64,000 bases of DNA from Staphylococcus taiwanensis (GCA_020544305.1 CP058667.1:2170001-2234000), one strand, 5' to 3'. Shown: positions 28,531 through 39,313, counted from the stretch's first letter. Program-made: numbers and translations. Notes: generated by a model from the sequence alone, not told the origin.

Positions 28531-29445
28531 ATGGTTATTTCAAGAAAATTATCACTTATAACATTTAGTATTTTAATACTCGTTATTCTTATCGCAACAT
28601 TTGCAGATCAATCCATATCTAGTCACTTTATTGATCAAAATTCTATATTTGGTACTCTATTTCAAAATTATGGTTTATTTCCACCCACATTAATTTTAAT
28701 TATTTCTATGACTGTTTTTAACTTTTATATCATTAAAACGTTAAAAAATACCTTTGCTAAAGTAATTATTATGTTACTTACATTTGTGTTTACACTCATT
28801 AAAACAAATTCACTTATATCTGAAACAGTTCAATACATATTATCAACATCTAATAATATTAAACATCACAAACCTATGGGTATGGCCAATAATGAAGGAA
28901 ACGCTGGAAATGCATTATCACTTGGTTTAAGCTTTTTGATTTCGTTTATTATTTTGTTAGTCATTGCTTTTGCTTTGTATCAATTTTGGTTAAAAAATCT
29001 AGACTTATCTGAACTCGATAGATTATTTAAAGTTTCTGTCATTAGTTTTATGGTATTATTTATTGGTTTAGAACTCGTGGATAATATGAAAGAACTTTGG
29101 GGACGTGTGAGACCATACGAACTTAGCGACAAAGGGGCACATTTTACTAATTGGCTCACAATTAACGGCAATACAGGTCATAGTTCATTCCCATCAGGTC
29201 ATACGGGAAATGGTGCCTTTCTCATGTTTTTAGCTTTTTATTTTAAAAAACTATCATCACGAAAAATCATGTTCACGATTGGATTAATATACAGCATATT
29301 AATGGCAATAAGTCGCGTTCGCATAGGAGCACATTTCACTAGTGACGTTACTATGAGTTTAATTATTATGTTTTCTTTAATGGTCATTGCAGATTTTATT
29401 ATGCATAAACTGAATTTAAATTCCACATCACATTCTAGTAAATAA
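28531..29445 (+). CDS. PAP2-family membrane phosphatase
   Basis: 304 residues with about six membrane spans. The three catalytic blocks are present: KELWGRVRPYE (KX6RP, near 189), HSSFPSGHTGNG (PSGH, near 215) and SRVRIGAHFTSDV (SRX5HX3D, near 265). Such enzymes dephosphorylate undecaprenyl pyrophosphate or phosphatidate; which substrate applies here cannot be told. Start ATG with AAAGGAGG upstream. Large extracytoplasmic segment at residues 105-130. Confidence 0.85.
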   Translation: MVISRKLSLITFSILILVILIATFADQSISSHFIDQNSIFGTLFQNYGLFPPTLILIISMTVFNFYIIKTLKNTFAKVIIMLLTFVFTLIKTNSLISETVQYILSTSNNIKHHKPMGMANNEGNAGNALSLGLSFLISFIILLVIAFALYQFWLKNLDLSELDRLFKVSVISFMVLFIGLELVDNMKELWGRVRPYELSDKGAHFTNWLTINGNTGHSSFPSGHTGNGAFLMFLAFYFKKLSSRKIMFTIGLIYSILMAISRVRIGAHFTSDVTMSLIIMFSLMVIADFIMHKLNLNSTSHSSK

Positions 29446-29964
29446 TCATTATCAACCTTGTTGTTATTTTAGCATCAATCTAATATATGTATAATTGGCG
29501 AGCCTGGGACATAAATAATAAAATAATGTTATTTTGCAAATTCGCAGTAGCTGACTGAACTGAAAATACGCTTAAATCAAGCTTTTTCCAGTTCTAGTCA
29601 TCCTTGCGGACGGGGCCCCAACAAAGAGAATTTCACTAAGAAATTCTACAAGCAAAGCAAGTTGGGAGTCGGGGCCCCAGCAAAGAGAATTTCATCAAGA
29701 AATTCTACAAGCAAAGCAAGCTGGGAGTCGGACGACGAATTTAAAAAGAATTCTGTCCCACTCCCGTGTTTTTTCTAATTTTTATCATTCATAATAAAGA
29801 GAATTCAAATTACTAAATATGTTAAAATTTTGTTACTTAAACAAATTGAATATTTACACATTTCAAGCTTTATGAATCTTAAAAATATCTTCGAAAACTT
29901 ATTTTACTGTAGTGTTAAACCTGAAATTTATATCATAAATATATTTAGTTTATAAGGAGGAGTA
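29446..29964. other. Intergenic region after the PAP2 gene
   Basis: 519 bp. The first half is the longest STAR-like repeat of the window (29497-29766); the rest is AT-rich sequence leading to the acetyltransferase gene. No gene seen. Confidence 0.6.
29497..29766 (+). repeat. STAR-like intergenic repeat, copy 4, with a duplicated 59-bp unit
   Basis: The fullest copy: gcaaattcgcagtagctgactgaac, hairpin around gcttaaatcaagc, tagtcatccttgcggacggggcccc, then two near-identical 59-bp units (29612-29670 and 29671-29729), each starting ggggccccaacaaagaga or ggggccccagcaaagaga, and a closing gaattctgtcccactcccg. The reverse complement of each unit start, TTTGYTGGGGCCCC, fits the STAR consensus. Confidence 0.9.
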
Positions 29965-30477
29965 ATGTTGGAAATGATTATTGAAACTGAAAACTTATAT
30001 TTAGCTAAACCTGACTTTAAGTATCTAGATGATTTACATCATATTCACTCCGATCCTCAAGCCTATTTATATAGCCCTAAAGCGCCTCATAATCATATAG
30101 AACAAACTAAAGCTATGCTCAATGATTGGTTAACACACTGGGAAAATTATGGATTCGGATATTTCTTAATGCTTACTAAAAATCACGAACTTGTTGGCGT
30201 CTGTGGATTCCGTTATAAAAAAATAGTAAACGAAAATTATCTCAACTTATACTACCGCATCAACCCTAAATTTATGAGAAATGGTTATACAAAAGAAGCA
30301 TGTGTCTCAGTAATAAATTATTTAGAAATGAATTGCATTAATGATCATATTAAAATGGTTGCACTTACAAAAAAAGATAATCAACCCTCTATAAAAACAG
30401 CATTGAGCTTAGGTTTTTCATATGATTCTTCTTTTGATAATCTAGAAGATGAGCATAATAGATATTTCTTTAAATAA
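29965..30477 (+). CDS. GNAT-family N-acetyltransferase (RimJ/RimL-like)
   Basis: 170 residues. N-terminal ETENLYLAKPDFKYLDDL, central LVGVCGFRYK, YRINPKFMRNGYTKEACVSVINYL (acetyl-CoA loop) and KKDNQPSIKTALSLGF are typical of Acetyltransf_3 proteins. Substrate unknown. Strong ribosome site AAGGAGG at 29954-29960. The small membrane protein gene starts 35 bp later and may be co-transcribed. Confidence 0.82.
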   Translation: MLEMIIETENLYLAKPDFKYLDDLHHIHSDPQAYLYSPKAPHNHIEQTKAMLNDWLTHWENYGFGYFLMLTKNHELVGVCGFRYKKIVNENYLNLYYRINPKFMRNGYTKEACVSVINYLEMNCINDHIKMVALTKKDNQPSIKTALSLGFSYDSSFDNLEDEHNRYFFK

Positions 30478-30511
30478 GCGTAAAACATTTATGAATGAAA
30501 CGGAGGATATT

Positions 30512-30757
30512 ATGAAGATTTCGTGGATTTTTTGGTGGATAGTAAGCATTATTGACGTTTTAAGTTTCATAGGCATAACTTTATTCCTTTGGAACCGTTC
30601 TGTAGATGCCGCCGGCGTCACACAAACACCTGAATTAAAGTGGATAAGCATCATTATTATGGGAATTGTCTTTTTAGTTCCTTTTATTATACAAATTGCT
30701 TGGCTCATTACGAATCTCATCTTGTCCCAACAATATAACAACCAATCAATACGTTAA
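30512..30757 (+). CDS. Small two-span membrane protein, unknown function
   Basis: 81 residues with two hydrophobic helices (about 4-26 and 45-69) joined by a short polar loop. No family recognised with certainty. The ATG at 30512 has CGGAGG 6 nt upstream; an in-frame ATG at 30491 has no ribosome site. It follows the acetyltransferase gene by 34 bp and ends at a terminator shared with mnhG2. Confidence 0.65.
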   Translation: MKISWIFWWIVSIIDVLSFIGITLFLWNRSVDAAGVTQTPELKWISIIIMGIVFLVPFIIQIAWLITNLILSQQYNNQSIR

Positions 30758-30783
30758 CTTATACATGCTCAATAAAACTAAAA

Positions 30784-30843
30784 ATGAGATTGAACATTCG
30801 AATCAGTTGCTTCCCCTACTACTCATTTGTGTTCAATCTCATT
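30784..30843. terminator. Bidirectional terminator before mnhG2
   Basis: aatgagattgaaca pairs with tgttcaatctcatt; the genes on both sides converge here. Confidence 0.8.
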
Positions 30844-30850
30844 AATTTTA

Positions 30851-31372
30851 TCAATCTTTTGTTTCTTTTCTAGCTTTCGATAAATTCGCTATATTTTCTT
30901 CTTGTTGTTTTTCTCTTTCCTTTTGTCTTTGTTTCTGAACATCATAATATATTTTTTCTCGACGTTCTTCCCGCATTTTCGCTCTACTTTCAAGCTCCTC
31001 TTTCGAATTATATTCTTTGGAACTTAATAATATAGAAGATTGTCGTGGCACATCATCTTTTCGATACATGTATGCGCCAGTACGATAAGCTGCTCTAGCA
31101 ACTAAATGCATGCCCACTGGCGAAGTTAAATTAATAAATACGATAGATAACAATAATCTTACGCTAAAGAAACTTTGTTCATTCGTAAAATAAATTAATA
31201 CACCTACTAATGTATGTAATACTGATAATGTGGAGCTCTTTGTAGATGCATGACTTCGTAAAAATACATCTTGAAATTTCACAATGCCAATAGCACTAAT
31301 TACTGCAATAATACTTCCTAGAAATATGAGGATAGTTGCGATTAAATCAACGATTTCTTTTATTTGTTCCAT
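30851..31372 (-). CDS. mnhG2: Mnh2 antiporter subunit G
   Basis: About 173 residues. Three membrane spans, with [20 protein letters not shown] and [17 protein letters not shown] typical of MnhG/PhaG, then a charged, coiled-coil-like C-terminal tail (residues 120-173, rich in Glu, Arg, Lys). The ATG at 31372 is preferred: GGAGGAGG lies upstream and relatives start MEI-like here. Last gene of the Mnh2 operon. Confidence 0.9.
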   Translation of the reverse strand: MEQIKEIVDLIATILIFLGSIIAVISAIGIVKFQDVFLRSHASTKSSTLSVLHTLVGVLIYFTNEQSFFSVRLLLSIVFINLTSPVGMHLVARAAYRTGAYMYRKDDVPRQSSILLSSKEYNSKEELESRAKMREERREKIYYDVQKQRQKEREKQQEENIANLSKARKETKD

Positions 31373-31649
31373 TGAATACGCGACCTCCTCCAATAAATCT
31401 AGAAATAGACACCGAGCTTACAAATGAAATAATAGCAATCAACATAATTGAATCGAGAAATGACACAGTATTATAAATCACACTTACTACACCTACAATA
31501 CACATGAGCACTGCACTGGAAGCATCGAATGCGACAACTCTATCAGCGGTCGTTGGCCCTTTGATCAAACGAAATAAGCCGATTAAGAACGCGATGCCGA
31601 ATAATACTAATGCGCTTGTAATAAAGAAATTTGTGAATGTTTCAATCAT
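31347..31649 (-). CDS. mnhF2: Mnh2 antiporter subunit F
   Basis: 100 residues with three membrane spans and the MnhF/PhaF motif [16 protein letters not shown] near residue 27. It overlaps mnhE2 by 4 bp and mnhG2 by 26 bp, consistent with coupled translation in the antiporter operon. Confidence 0.92.
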   Translation of the reverse strand: MIETFTNFFITSALVLFGIAFLIGLFRLIKGPTTADRVVAFDASSAVLMCIVGVVSVIYNTVSFLDSIMLIAIISFVSSVSISRFIGGGRVFNGTNKRNR

Positions 31650-32128
31650 TGTGTCACCTCCATAATTAAATTCTCATATTGCTTAATACTCTTAAGTAAG
31701 CTTTCTTTCTCTTTATCTGAAACGTCTATACTATGAATGAAAAATTTATTCGTCGCTTTCGAAATTCTTATTACAGTTGACCCTGGCGTTATAATAATTA
31801 AAATGGTCAAAAAAGTAATCGCCCAATCGTTTTTCAAATTAGTTTCATACGTTAAAAGGCCTGGATTCATATCTTTTGTTTTAAATAAAATATAATTAAT
31901 AATACTAATACTGGAAGTAATTAACTGATATAGATAAACAAACAGAAACTTTATAGCTACCCATATTTTTTTCGGATAAAATTCCTGTCCAAAAAAACGA
32001 TGTAGAATATAAATCACTATGAGCCCGATGATAAAACCAGACACAAAGGTGGAGAACATAAATGCGTCTTCATCTTGGAAAAGAACCCAAAGAAACGCAA
32101 TTAAGATATTTAATACAATTTGTCTCAT
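31646..32128 (-). CDS. mnhE2: Mnh2 antiporter subunit E
   Basis: 160 residues. Membrane spans at the N-terminus, [26 protein letters not shown] in the middle and HSIDVSDKE near the C-terminus are typical of MnhE/PhaE. It overlaps mnhD2 and mnhF2 by 4 bp each. Confidence 0.92.
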   Translation of the reverse strand: MRQIVLNILIAFLWVLFQDEDAFMFSTFVSGFIIGLIVIYILHRFFGQEFYPKKIWVAIKFLFVYLYQLITSSISIINYILFKTKDMNPGLLTYETNLKNDWAITFLTILIIITPGSTVIRISKATNKFFIHSIDVSDKEKESLLKSIKQYENLIMEVTQ

Positions 32129-33624
32129 CTATTCTCCTCCTTTAAATGTGGATTTACTAAACTATGGAAATAGTTATCATTCATATTGAGTTTTGTTGCA
32201 TTTTCAGTAGCGTGCATAACTACTGGTGCAGCAATACCCATTGCAAGTACAACTGCAATTAAAATACCCAATATAGACTTACGATGTTTTGGCAATGGAT
32301 TAAAGTCTACTTGCTCACCATCATTATCGCCAAAATACATAATGAATAGGATTCTAAATAAACTGTACATTGCAAGAAGGCTTGTAATAATCATTAAAGC
32401 TAAGCCAATGTAATTTCCGTTTTCAATCGCACCTTGGAAGATAAGTACTTTTCCTGGGAAACCACTAAACGGTGGTACACCACCTATAGCAAATATCATT
32501 ATGATAAAGGCTACCCCAAAGAACGGTTCCTTCTTAGCCAAACCAGATAAATATTTATATTCACGATAGCCTGACATATAGACTAAACTACCAATAATGA
32601 AAAAGAGCATTGTCTTCACAATAATGTCATTCGCTAAATAAAAGATAGCGCCATGTACGCCAGCAAATGTATTAGAACCTAAGCCTAAAATAACAAATCC
32701 AATCGATAAAATAACTTGATAGGATGCCACTTTTTTAATGTCTCGATAAGCAATCACACCAAATGCACCAACAATCATCGTAATACAAGACATAAATACT
32801 AATAGTGGATGCGTCACACCGGTATGTTGATCAAAGAGTAAAGTAAAGAATCGAATCAGTGCATAAGCGCCCACTTTCGTCATCAATGCCGCAAACAGTG
32901 CTGCAAGTTCTGTATTTAAGACTGCATATGCCTTAGGCAACCACATAAAGAGTACTAATGCAGCTTTTGAACCAAAGGCGACAATAAATACAATAGAAAT
33001 GATGATAATTGCTTTATTATCGTGAATTTGATCTAAACGTAAAGCAACCTGAGAGAAGTTTAACGTACCGACTGTTTTATATAACAGTCCAATACCTAAC
33101 AGGAATAACCATGACCCTATAATATTTAATACTACATAAATGATGGCAGCTCTTAACTGTTCAACTGATTGTCCTAAAGTCACTAATACGAATGATGCTA
33201 GTAACATAATTTCAAACATAACGTATAAATTAAACAAATCAGAAGTTAAGAATGAGCCAAGCACACCTGTCGTTAAGAATAGAATAAACGTTGGTAAATA
33301 ATAACGATTAACACGATTTTCTCCACGACCAAATCCATAAGACATAATTAAAGTCACTACAAATGAAGCGACAGTGACCATAAGCAGGCTAAGTGAGTCA
33401 CCTAGAAATTGAATACCATAAGGTGCTTTCCACCCACCGAAGTCTAATGTAATCGGTTTATGGCCTAATACATAAATGAGTAAACACAGTGAAATAATTG
33501 TGTTGATCGACATTGTGCCAATATATAAAACTTTCGATAGCTTGTTCTTATCTTTAGTAAATACAAGTATCAGTGCGCAAAATAATGGTAAAAGGATTGG
33601 AAGAATCAATATATTACTGTTCAT
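32125..33624 (-). CDS. mnhD2: Mnh2 antiporter subunit D (complex I NuoN/M-like)
   Basis: About 499 residues with some 14 membrane spans and a proton_antipo_M core ([41 protein letters not shown] near 230-270). The conserved Lys and Glu residues of the ion path are present. It is one of two large subunits that move ions. ATG at 33624 with GGAGG 6 nt upstream. Confidence 0.94.
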   Translation of the reverse strand: MNSNILILPILLPLFCALILVFTKDKNKLSKVLYIGTMSINTIISLCLLIYVLGHKPITLDFGGWKAPYGIQFLGDSLSLLMVTVASFVVTLIMSYGFGRGENRVNRYYLPTFILFLTTGVLGSFLTSDLFNLYVMFEIMLLASFVLVTLGQSVEQLRAAIIYVVLNIIGSWLFLLGIGLLYKTVGTLNFSQVALRLDQIHDNKAIIIISIVFIVAFGSKAALVLFMWLPKAYAVLNTELAALFAALMTKVGAYALIRFFTLLFDQHTGVTHPLLVFMSCITMIVGAFGVIAYRDIKKVASYQVILSIGFVILGLGSNTFAGVHGAIFYLANDIIVKTMLFFIIGSLVYMSGYREYKYLSGLAKKEPFFGVAFIIMIFAIGGVPPFSGFPGKVLIFQGAIENGNYIGLALMIITSLLAMYSLFRILFIMYFGDNDGEQVDFNPLPKHRKSILGILIAVVLAMGIAAPVVMHATENATKLNMNDNYFHSLVNPHLKEENR

Positions 33625-33964
33625 TGTCATCCTCCTCTCCTCTTAATACATCGATATTTGCTTCTTTCGTTACGCGATATGTTCTATACACAAGCACGAG
33701 TAAAAATGCTGTCATCGCGAAACCAATTACAATTGCTGTTAATACAATTGCTTGAAGCAGCGGATCGACATAATTTGTATTCGAGCCATGGATTAATGGT
33801 TCAGTCATTTTGTTACTATAATGACCCATGCTCATAATAATTAAGTTTCCTGCATGCGTATAAATTGAAATCCCTATAATAATTCGAATTAAATTGAGTG
33901 ATAGTACCATGTACGTTCCTATAAATACTAAGAAGCCTATCACAAGGAGTAAAATCAAATTCAT
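33614..33964 (-). CDS. mnhC2: Mnh2 antiporter subunit C (NuoK-like)
   Basis: 116 residues, three membrane spans, NuoK/MnhC fold, with [21 protein letters not shown] as the hallmark. It overlaps mnhB2 by 4 bp and runs slightly into mnhD2. Confidence 0.93.
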   Translation of the reverse strand: MNLILLLVIGFLVFIGTYMVLSLNLIRIIIGISIYTHAGNLIIMSMGHYSNKMTEPLIHGSNTNYVDPLLQAIVLTAIVIGFAMTAFLLVLVYRTYRVTKEANIDVLRGEEDDNEQ

Positions 33965-34386
33965 GATTTACCACCACTTAAGGACAGCATTACTGTCACA
34001 ATGACGCCAACAACCGTTAATAGAACACCTAGTTCAAAAAGCGTAACCGTTGTGACATGTAGCTCACCCATTAAAGGTAAATGAAGGTGTGCTTCACTTT
34101 GATATAAGAAAGATTTGCCAAAGAATATAGGAACAATAGCGGTTAGTGCTGAAATCATAGCACCAACAATCATTAATTTTTTAAAATCGATGGGTAAACT
34201 TTCTAATACTTCATGAACATCAAATGCCAAGAACATGAGTATGAAAGCTGAACTAAAAATAAGGCCGCCAATAAATCCTCCTCCTGGATTATTATGTCCA
34301 GCGAAGAAGACGTAGAATCCAAATGTTAATAATATAAATACCACTATTTTAGTAACCGTCCTTAAGACGACATCATTTTCTTTCAT
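33961..34386 (-). CDS. mnhB2: Mnh2 antiporter subunit B
   Basis: 141 residues, four membrane spans. [27 protein letters not shown] near residue 22 is the MnhB signature. The start overlaps the end of mnhA2 by 14 bp. Confidence 0.93.
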   Translation of the reverse strand: MKENDVVLRTVTKIVVFILLTFGFYVFFAGHNNPGGGFIGGLIFSSAFILMFLAFDVHEVLESLPIDFKKLMIVGAMISALTAIVPIFFGKSFLYQSEAHLHLPLMGELHVTTVTLFELGVLLTVVGVIVTVMLSLSGGKS

Positions 34387-36775
34387 CTTGGCCCCTCCGA
34401 TCTTTGTAATTTAATAATGTATAAATACCTAAACCAGCAATAATTAACACAATACCTTCAAACATTGTATCTAATGCTCTGAAATCTCCTAAGATTGCAT
34501 TAACGATATTTTTACCACCTGTTAATTTATAGGCATTCATATAATAAGTAGAAATTGAAGCGAAACCATCGCCTTGTTGTGCAATGAATATGAGCGTAAC
34601 CACTGCACCTGCCATAATAAATGACACGATAATTTTAACGCTTTCCTTTTTCAAATTAGGTTTCGTACGTGCAATGTTAGGTAAGCGAGAGAAACTGACT
34701 ATAAATAGAATTGTCGTAATCGTTTCTACTACTAATTGTGTCAACGCCAAATCAGGTGCTCTCATTAATAAGAAGAACAACGCTACACTATATCCAACAA
34801 TGCCGTTTAAAATAACCATTGTTAAACGTTGACGAATAAATACTAAGGCTACACCCACAATACTAATGATAATTGCGAGAATAACTTCCAATGGTCCAAA
34901 CTCAGATACTTTAATTTCATGCAACTTTGGCAAACCAACTTGGAATATGCCATAAGCAACAAGTATTGAGAAGATGAGCAAAGTAATAATATTGTAGTGA
35001 TTTAAACGGTTATTCATTAAGCTACGAATACTTTGACCTGAGTAACGTTCAAATGTACGGTAAGCTTTTCGATAAGAATTTGTAATAGACGCATACTTGA
35101 TAACTTTGTGCGTCAATGCTTTCCAATCTACTTTTATCGCTAAAATGAGGCCAACTACAATCACAATGATACTGAAAATAAGTGGTAAATTAATACCATG
35201 CCATTGTGATACATGTGGTGCAATTGCATCTACTTTAGTACCTAAATGCGTCACATTTCTCAACGCAGGTAATACGATATGCTCTGTGAAAAAGTTAGGT
35301 ATAACGAAAATAATTGGTAACATCACCATTAAAACTACTGCTGGTAAACTGAAAAGCCATGGTTCATGAATATGTTTTTTCGGCACTTGTTTATCATCAA
35401 AAGCACCCCAAAACGTTTCTTTAAGCATGTAAACTGCATATACAAATGTAAATACGCTTGCGATGACACCAATCGCTACGACAATAATGGTTAAAACTAG
35501 ACCAAATTGTTCTAATTGCATTGCACTGACTAACGAATCGAAGAACATTTCTTTACTTAAGAAACCATTTAACAACGGTACCCCCGCCATAGAGAGTGCT
35601 GCAAGTGTCATAACCACATTCATTTTAGGGAAGAATTTACGCATGCCACTTAATCGACGAATATCACGCGTACCTGCTTCATGATCAATGATACCTACGC
35701 CCATAAATAAAGCACATTTGAATAAAGCGTGATTCATTAAGTGGAATAAGCCAGCAAACAAAATTAAAGTATATGTTTCTGCCATTGCTCCAGTTGGATG
35801 CTGTGCTATACCTCCGCCTAAGCCGACCATTGACATTATCATACCTAATTGGCTGATTGTTGAATAAGCTAAAATACCTTTTAGATCATACTGTCGCAGA
35901 GCAGTAATAGAACCAAAAATCATTGTAATTAATCCGATAAATGTAACAATATAAATATAACTATCGCTTAAACCTAAGACAGGTGTGAATCTAAATAGCA
36001 AGAAGATACCTGCTTTAACCATCGTTGCTGAATGTAGATAAGCACTAACTGGTGTCGGTGCTGCCATTGCCTTAGGTAACCATATATGGAAAGGAAATTG
36101 TGCAGATTTAGTAAATGCACCAATGAGCAACATGATCATCATTGGTATAAATAGAGAATGTTCACTTATATGATGGCCTTGTGAAAGTAATTCTGAAATC
36201 GTATTTGTACCAGTAATGATATGTAACATAATAAATCCGGTTAACAGGGCTAGACCGCCTAATACCGTTATGATAAAAGATTGAATTGCCCCTAATTGAC
36301 TATCCGCATTACTATACCAATAAGAAATTAATAAGAATGAAGATACACTTGTTAATTCCCAGAACACATACATCAGAATCGTATTATTAGAAACTACAAT
36401 TCCTAACATACTAAACATAAATAGTAGTAAATATAGGAAGAAACGAGGTAAGTTATCGCTGTTAGGCGATAAGTATTGTGTAGCATAGAAAAAAACCGCT
36501 ATCCCAATAATGGAGATAATTAATCCAAACATTAAACCTAGACCGTCTAATCTTAAATCAAGATTAACATCGATCGCAGGCATCCATGGAATTTTGAACG
36601 CTATAAAATGTTGTTGCATAATATTGGGAATCTGGAATAGAAAATACCCTGAAGCTAGGATAGGTGCTAGTAAAGCAATATATCCTGAATATCGTCTTAA
36701 TGGTTTGATAAATAATGTTATTAAGACAATACCCATAATAACTATGAGTCCACCTAGCAGATAAACTAAGCTCAT
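34373..36775 (-). CDS. mnhA2: Mnh2 antiporter subunit A (NuoL-like)
   Basis: About 800 residues, some 20 membrane spans. It has the NuoL-like N-terminal antiporter domain ([46 protein letters not shown]) and the extra C-terminal MrpA domain. First gene of the seven-gene operon mnhABCDEFG2, which by family knowledge forms one cation/proton antiporter complex in the membrane. ATG at 36775 behind AAAGGAGG. Confidence 0.95.
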   Translation of the reverse strand: MSLVYLLGGLIVIMGIVLITLFIKPLRRYSGYIALLAPILASGYFLFQIPNIMQQHFIAFKIPWMPAIDVNLDLRLDGLGLMFGLIISIIGIAVFFYATQYLSPNSDNLPRFFLYLLLFMFSMLGIVVSNNTILMYVFWELTSVSSFLLISYWYSNADSQLGAIQSFIITVLGGLALLTGFIMLHIITGTNTISELLSQGHHISEHSLFIPMMIMLLIGAFTKSAQFPFHIWLPKAMAAPTPVSAYLHSATMVKAGIFLLFRFTPVLGLSDSYIYIVTFIGLITMIFGSITALRQYDLKGILAYSTISQLGMIMSMVGLGGGIAQHPTGAMAETYTLILFAGLFHLMNHALFKCALFMGVGIIDHEAGTRDIRRLSGMRKFFPKMNVVMTLAALSMAGVPLLNGFLSKEMFFDSLVSAMQLEQFGLVLTIIVVAIGVIASVFTFVYAVYMLKETFWGAFDDKQVPKKHIHEPWLFSLPAVVLMVMLPIIFVIPNFFTEHIVLPALRNVTHLGTKVDAIAPHVSQWHGINLPLIFSIIVIVVGLILAIKVDWKALTHKVIKYASITNSYRKAYRTFERYSGQSIRSLMNNRLNHYNIITLLIFSILVAYGIFQVGLPKLHEIKVSEFGPLEVILAIIISIVGVALVFIRQRLTMVILNGIVGYSVALFFLLMRAPDLALTQLVVETITTILFIVSFSRLPNIARTKPNLKKESVKIIVSFIMAGAVVTLIFIAQQGDGFASISTYYMNAYKLTGGKNIVNAILGDFRALDTMFEGIVLIIAGLGIYTLLNYKDRRGQDERK

Positions 36776-36804
36776 CAAAAGCCTCCTTTATAATTAATAT
36801 TGAG

Positions 36805-37362
36805 TTATAAATTCAAAGCGATAATAGTATGGTGTTCTTCCTTTTGAGACAAACCAATAAACTTAACCGTTTCATGTGTAGTCTGATGCCCCAAATATTT
36901 TTGTATGATTGCAATAGAAATACCCGATTTATAGGCATGATATGCAAATGTCTTACGTAAGGTCGTTAAACCGATATGATTTAAACCTAATTCTTCAGCT
37001 GCATGATGAATAATTCGATATGCTTGTTGTCTTGATAAAGCACTATGCGTTCTTAAAGATTGGAAAAGCAATTGATCATTCATGAGTTTATAATCTTCAA
37101 TAAATTGATTTAATTCCATTCTCAAATCAGCAGGTAACATAATCTTTATAGAAGGTGCACATGGCTGTATCCAAGAAGCTTTAATATCCTCTCTATCATT
37201 CATTTTCACGTCTCTAACTTTTAAATTGATTAAATCCATCAAACGTATACCTGTATGTATTGCTAATTTAAAGAAAAGATAATCTCTCTCAGACTTTTCT
37301 TTTAATACGTTATACATCTTTTTAACATCTTCTTTATTTCTAATTGGTTCAACTTGATTCAT
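36805..37362 (-). CDS. Tyrosine-recombinase-like protein lacking key catalytic residues
   Basis: 185 residues, matching only the C-terminal catalytic domain of phage-integrase-type recombinases. Box I Arg40 (HTGIRLMDLI), Lys73, Arg136 (LTTLRKTFAYH) and His159 (YLGHQTTHE) are present. The box II His is Thr133, and the nucleophilic Tyr, expected nine residues after LGH, is Phe168 (ETVKFIG). It thus probably binds DNA without cutting it. It sits directly upstream of mnhA2 on the same strand, 29 bp away, so it may belong to or precede that operon. Confidence 0.8.
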   Translation of the reverse strand: MNQVEPIRNKEDVKKMYNVLKEKSERDYLFFKLAIHTGIRLMDLINLKVRDVKMNDREDIKASWIQPCAPSIKIMLPADLRMELNQFIEDYKLMNDQLLFQSLRTHSALSRQQAYRIIHHAAEELGLNHIGLTTLRKTFAYHAYKSGISIAIIQKYLGHQTTHETVKFIGLSQKEEHHTIIALNL

Positions 37363-37503
37363 CTATCCACCTCATAAAAGTTTCTTATTTAATGATAATA
37401 TATATTTGAGTAACATTAAATGTTTTTGCTCATTTTTTTTACTTTGAAGTGTCCCTTCTTTCAATTTATTTCGATATATAAAGTGAAAGGAGGTGACGCA
37501 CTC

Positions 37504-37710
37504 ATGAACGAAGTAACTCAATTAACTGTTGTTTGTACTCATATCACTCATGACGCAAATGGTAAAGCTAAAGAAACGAAACGTCGTTTTGCTAATTTGA
37601 ACTTAAAAGCTACAGAAGCTGATATCAGATCTTTTGTCGATACCGTTTCTCACTTAACTGGAGAACAGTTTGACAAAATTGAAGTCGTCCAAACGCATAC
37701 TTTAGCCTAA
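37504..37710 (+). CDS. DUF1659-type small protein
   Basis: 68 residues, soluble. The layout (LTVVCTHITHDANGKAKETKRRFANLNLKATEADIRSFVDTV) matches small DUF1659 proteins that occur beside DUF2922 in Firmicutes; function unknown. Excellent ribosome site GAAAGGAGGTGA 7-18 nt before the ATG. The DUF2922 gene follows after 32 bp. Confidence 0.8.
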   Translation: MNEVTQLTVVCTHITHDANGKAKETKRRFANLNLKATEADIRSFVDTVSHLTGEQFDKIEVVQTHTLA

Positions 37711-37742
37711 TCTACTAACAAACTGACAAGGAGGTGTATAAC

Positions 37743-37964
37743 ATGACAAAATCATTAGAACTTACATTTAAAACAAATTTAAACAAAACTGCTAAATTGC
37801 AATTCCCACAAATCGAGGCGCCAGTTTCAGAAGCAACTGCCAAAGCTGCTATGGAAAATATTATTAATTTAAATATTTTTAAACCCACTTCTGGCACACC
37901 AATTAAAGCTGCATCAGCTAAAATGATTGATGTAACAAGTACAACAATTTTCGAAGCAAAATAA
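37743..37964 (+). CDS. DUF2922-type small protein
   Basis: 73 residues, starting MTKSLELTFKTNLNKTAKLQ and ending AKMIDVTSTTIFEAK, which fits DUF2922. Function unknown. AAGGAGGTG lies 7-15 nt before the ATG. It forms a two-gene unit with the DUF1659 gene and is followed directly by a STAR-like repeat. Confidence 0.82.
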   Translation: MTKSLELTFKTNLNKTAKLQFPQIEAPVSEATAKAAMENIINLNIFKPTSGTPIKAASAKMIDVTSTTIFEAK

Positions 37965-37982
37965 TGAATTGTTACCAATCTA

Positions 37983-38142
37983 TACTGAGTTTGAGACAAA
38001 AATAAAATTTTCAGGCTACTTAGTATAGATTCGAAGTAACTGACTAATCTGAGATGCCTTATTTATCAAGCTTTTCTCAGTACTAGTCTTCCTTACAGGG
38101 CTGGAACGATGAATTCGACGAGAATTCTGTTCCAGTCCTTTT
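37983..38142 (+). repeat. STAR-like intergenic repeat, copy 5 (downstream of the DUF2922 gene)
   Basis: Shares the middle hairpin (aagcttttctcagtactagtcttcc) and a closing hairpin (ctggaacgatgaattc / gaattctgttccag). The first module has diverged (gattcgaagtaactgactaatctgag). The gggccc core is missing. Confidence 0.7.
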
Positions 38143-38261
38143 TTCTTATTTCAACTAGAATTCATTTTGGGTTAGGCGATAAAGTAACTTTGAAAATCAC
38201 AGATATAATGCGTATAATTGTTATGTCTTTTACATATGAAAACTAAGGGGGAAATTAACGA

Positions 38262-39188
38262 GTGATATTTTTATTTATACTTGGCATTGTTGCAGGTATG
38301 ATGGTTCCAATTCAAACTTCCATCAATTCTCGCTTAGGTAGATATACTGAATCTTCATTTTATGCATCAACGATTTCATTTTTTGTAGGAACACTATTTT
38401 TACTCCTTTTAAATGTTATCTTCAATACTAAAATGTTTACAGGTGACTTTTATAGTGGTCATTCTGTAGATTATCATTGGTGGGTAGGTGGATTACTAGG
38501 CGTTTGTTTCTTAACAGGAAACTTATTATTACTACCTCGTTTAGGTGCTGCATTAACTGTAGTTATGACCGTTGCTGGTCAAATTATCATGGGTGTCGTC
38601 ATTGATACTTTTGGTTTATTAGGTGCAAGTCAGCATCATTTCACATTACTTAAAGCAATTGGTATTATCATCCTGTTCTTTGGAATATTATTAATGAATT
38701 ATATACCTAAGAATAAACTGGAAGAGAAAGCAAACTCATTATTTTATTTATGGCTTTTAATAGGATTTGTATTCGGTTTTGCGCCACCTTTACAAACAAC
38801 GATTAATAGCGGTCTGTCACAACAAATGCATTCTTCACTATTTGCATCTTTAGTTTCTTTCACTGTTGGTACAATCGCATTATTCATTTTGACATTAATA
38901 TTTAATAGAAGTTTGAAAATAAAATCTGAACAACCAAATATTGGTAAGATTAAACCCGTACATTTTATCGGTGGTATTTTAGGCGTAGTCTTTGTAACAT
39001 CTAATATTATTCTTATGCCCTTTTTAGGTGCTGCATTAACAACGATCATAGCAATGCTAGGACAAATGCTCATGGGTGTTATTATTGACCATTTTGGTTT
39101 AGGCGTGCAGAAAAACCCAATCACACTGCGTAAATCATGTGGATTAATAGCCATTGCAATAGGCATCATATTACTGCGCCTATTTTAA
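38262..39188 (+). CDS. DMT-superfamily permease with two YdcZ (DUF606) repeats
   Basis: 308 residues, ten membrane spans. Two internal repeats of five spans each: residues 1-148 (VPIQTSINSRLGRYTESSFYASTISFFVGT) and 155-308 (PPLQTTINSGLSQQMHSSLFASLVSFTVGT) clearly align. Members of this family are predicted transporters of unknown substrate. GTG start at 38262 behind AAGGGGGAAA. Confidence 0.85.
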   Translation: MIFLFILGIVAGMMVPIQTSINSRLGRYTESSFYASTISFFVGTLFLLLLNVIFNTKMFTGDFYSGHSVDYHWWVGGLLGVCFLTGNLLLLPRLGAALTVVMTVAGQIIMGVVIDTFGLLGASQHHFTLLKAIGIIILFFGILLMNYIPKNKLEEKANSLFYLWLLIGFVFGFAPPLQTTINSGLSQQMHSSLFASLVSFTVGTIALFILTLIFNRSLKIKSEQPNIGKIKPVHFIGGILGVVFVTSNIILMPFLGAALTTIIAMLGQMLMGVIIDHFGLGVQKNPITLRKSCGLIAIAIGIILLRLF

Positions 39189-39264
39189 ATTGTAAGTAAA
39201 TTCATTTTTTGAAAAGGCAATCATATAAATAACCATAACCGCGAATAAAATGTTCGTCCGATAT

Positions 39265-39313
39265 GCACGCAAACAAGTTAGTTTTACAGTCTAACGTGTT
39301 TGCGTGCTTGTTT
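39265..39313 (+). terminator. Terminator after the DMT permease gene
   Basis: 17-bp arms gcacgcaaacaagttag / ctaacgtgtttgcgtgc followed by TTGTTTT. Confidence 0.88.

Noticed and set aside
30442..30741. 99-codon minus-strand frame opposite the small membrane protein
   Set aside because: No ribosome site and full overlap with the better-supported forward gene at 30512.
38744..39169. 141-codon minus-strand frame opposite the DMT permease
   Set aside because: Shadow of the membrane-protein frame; no recognisable domain.
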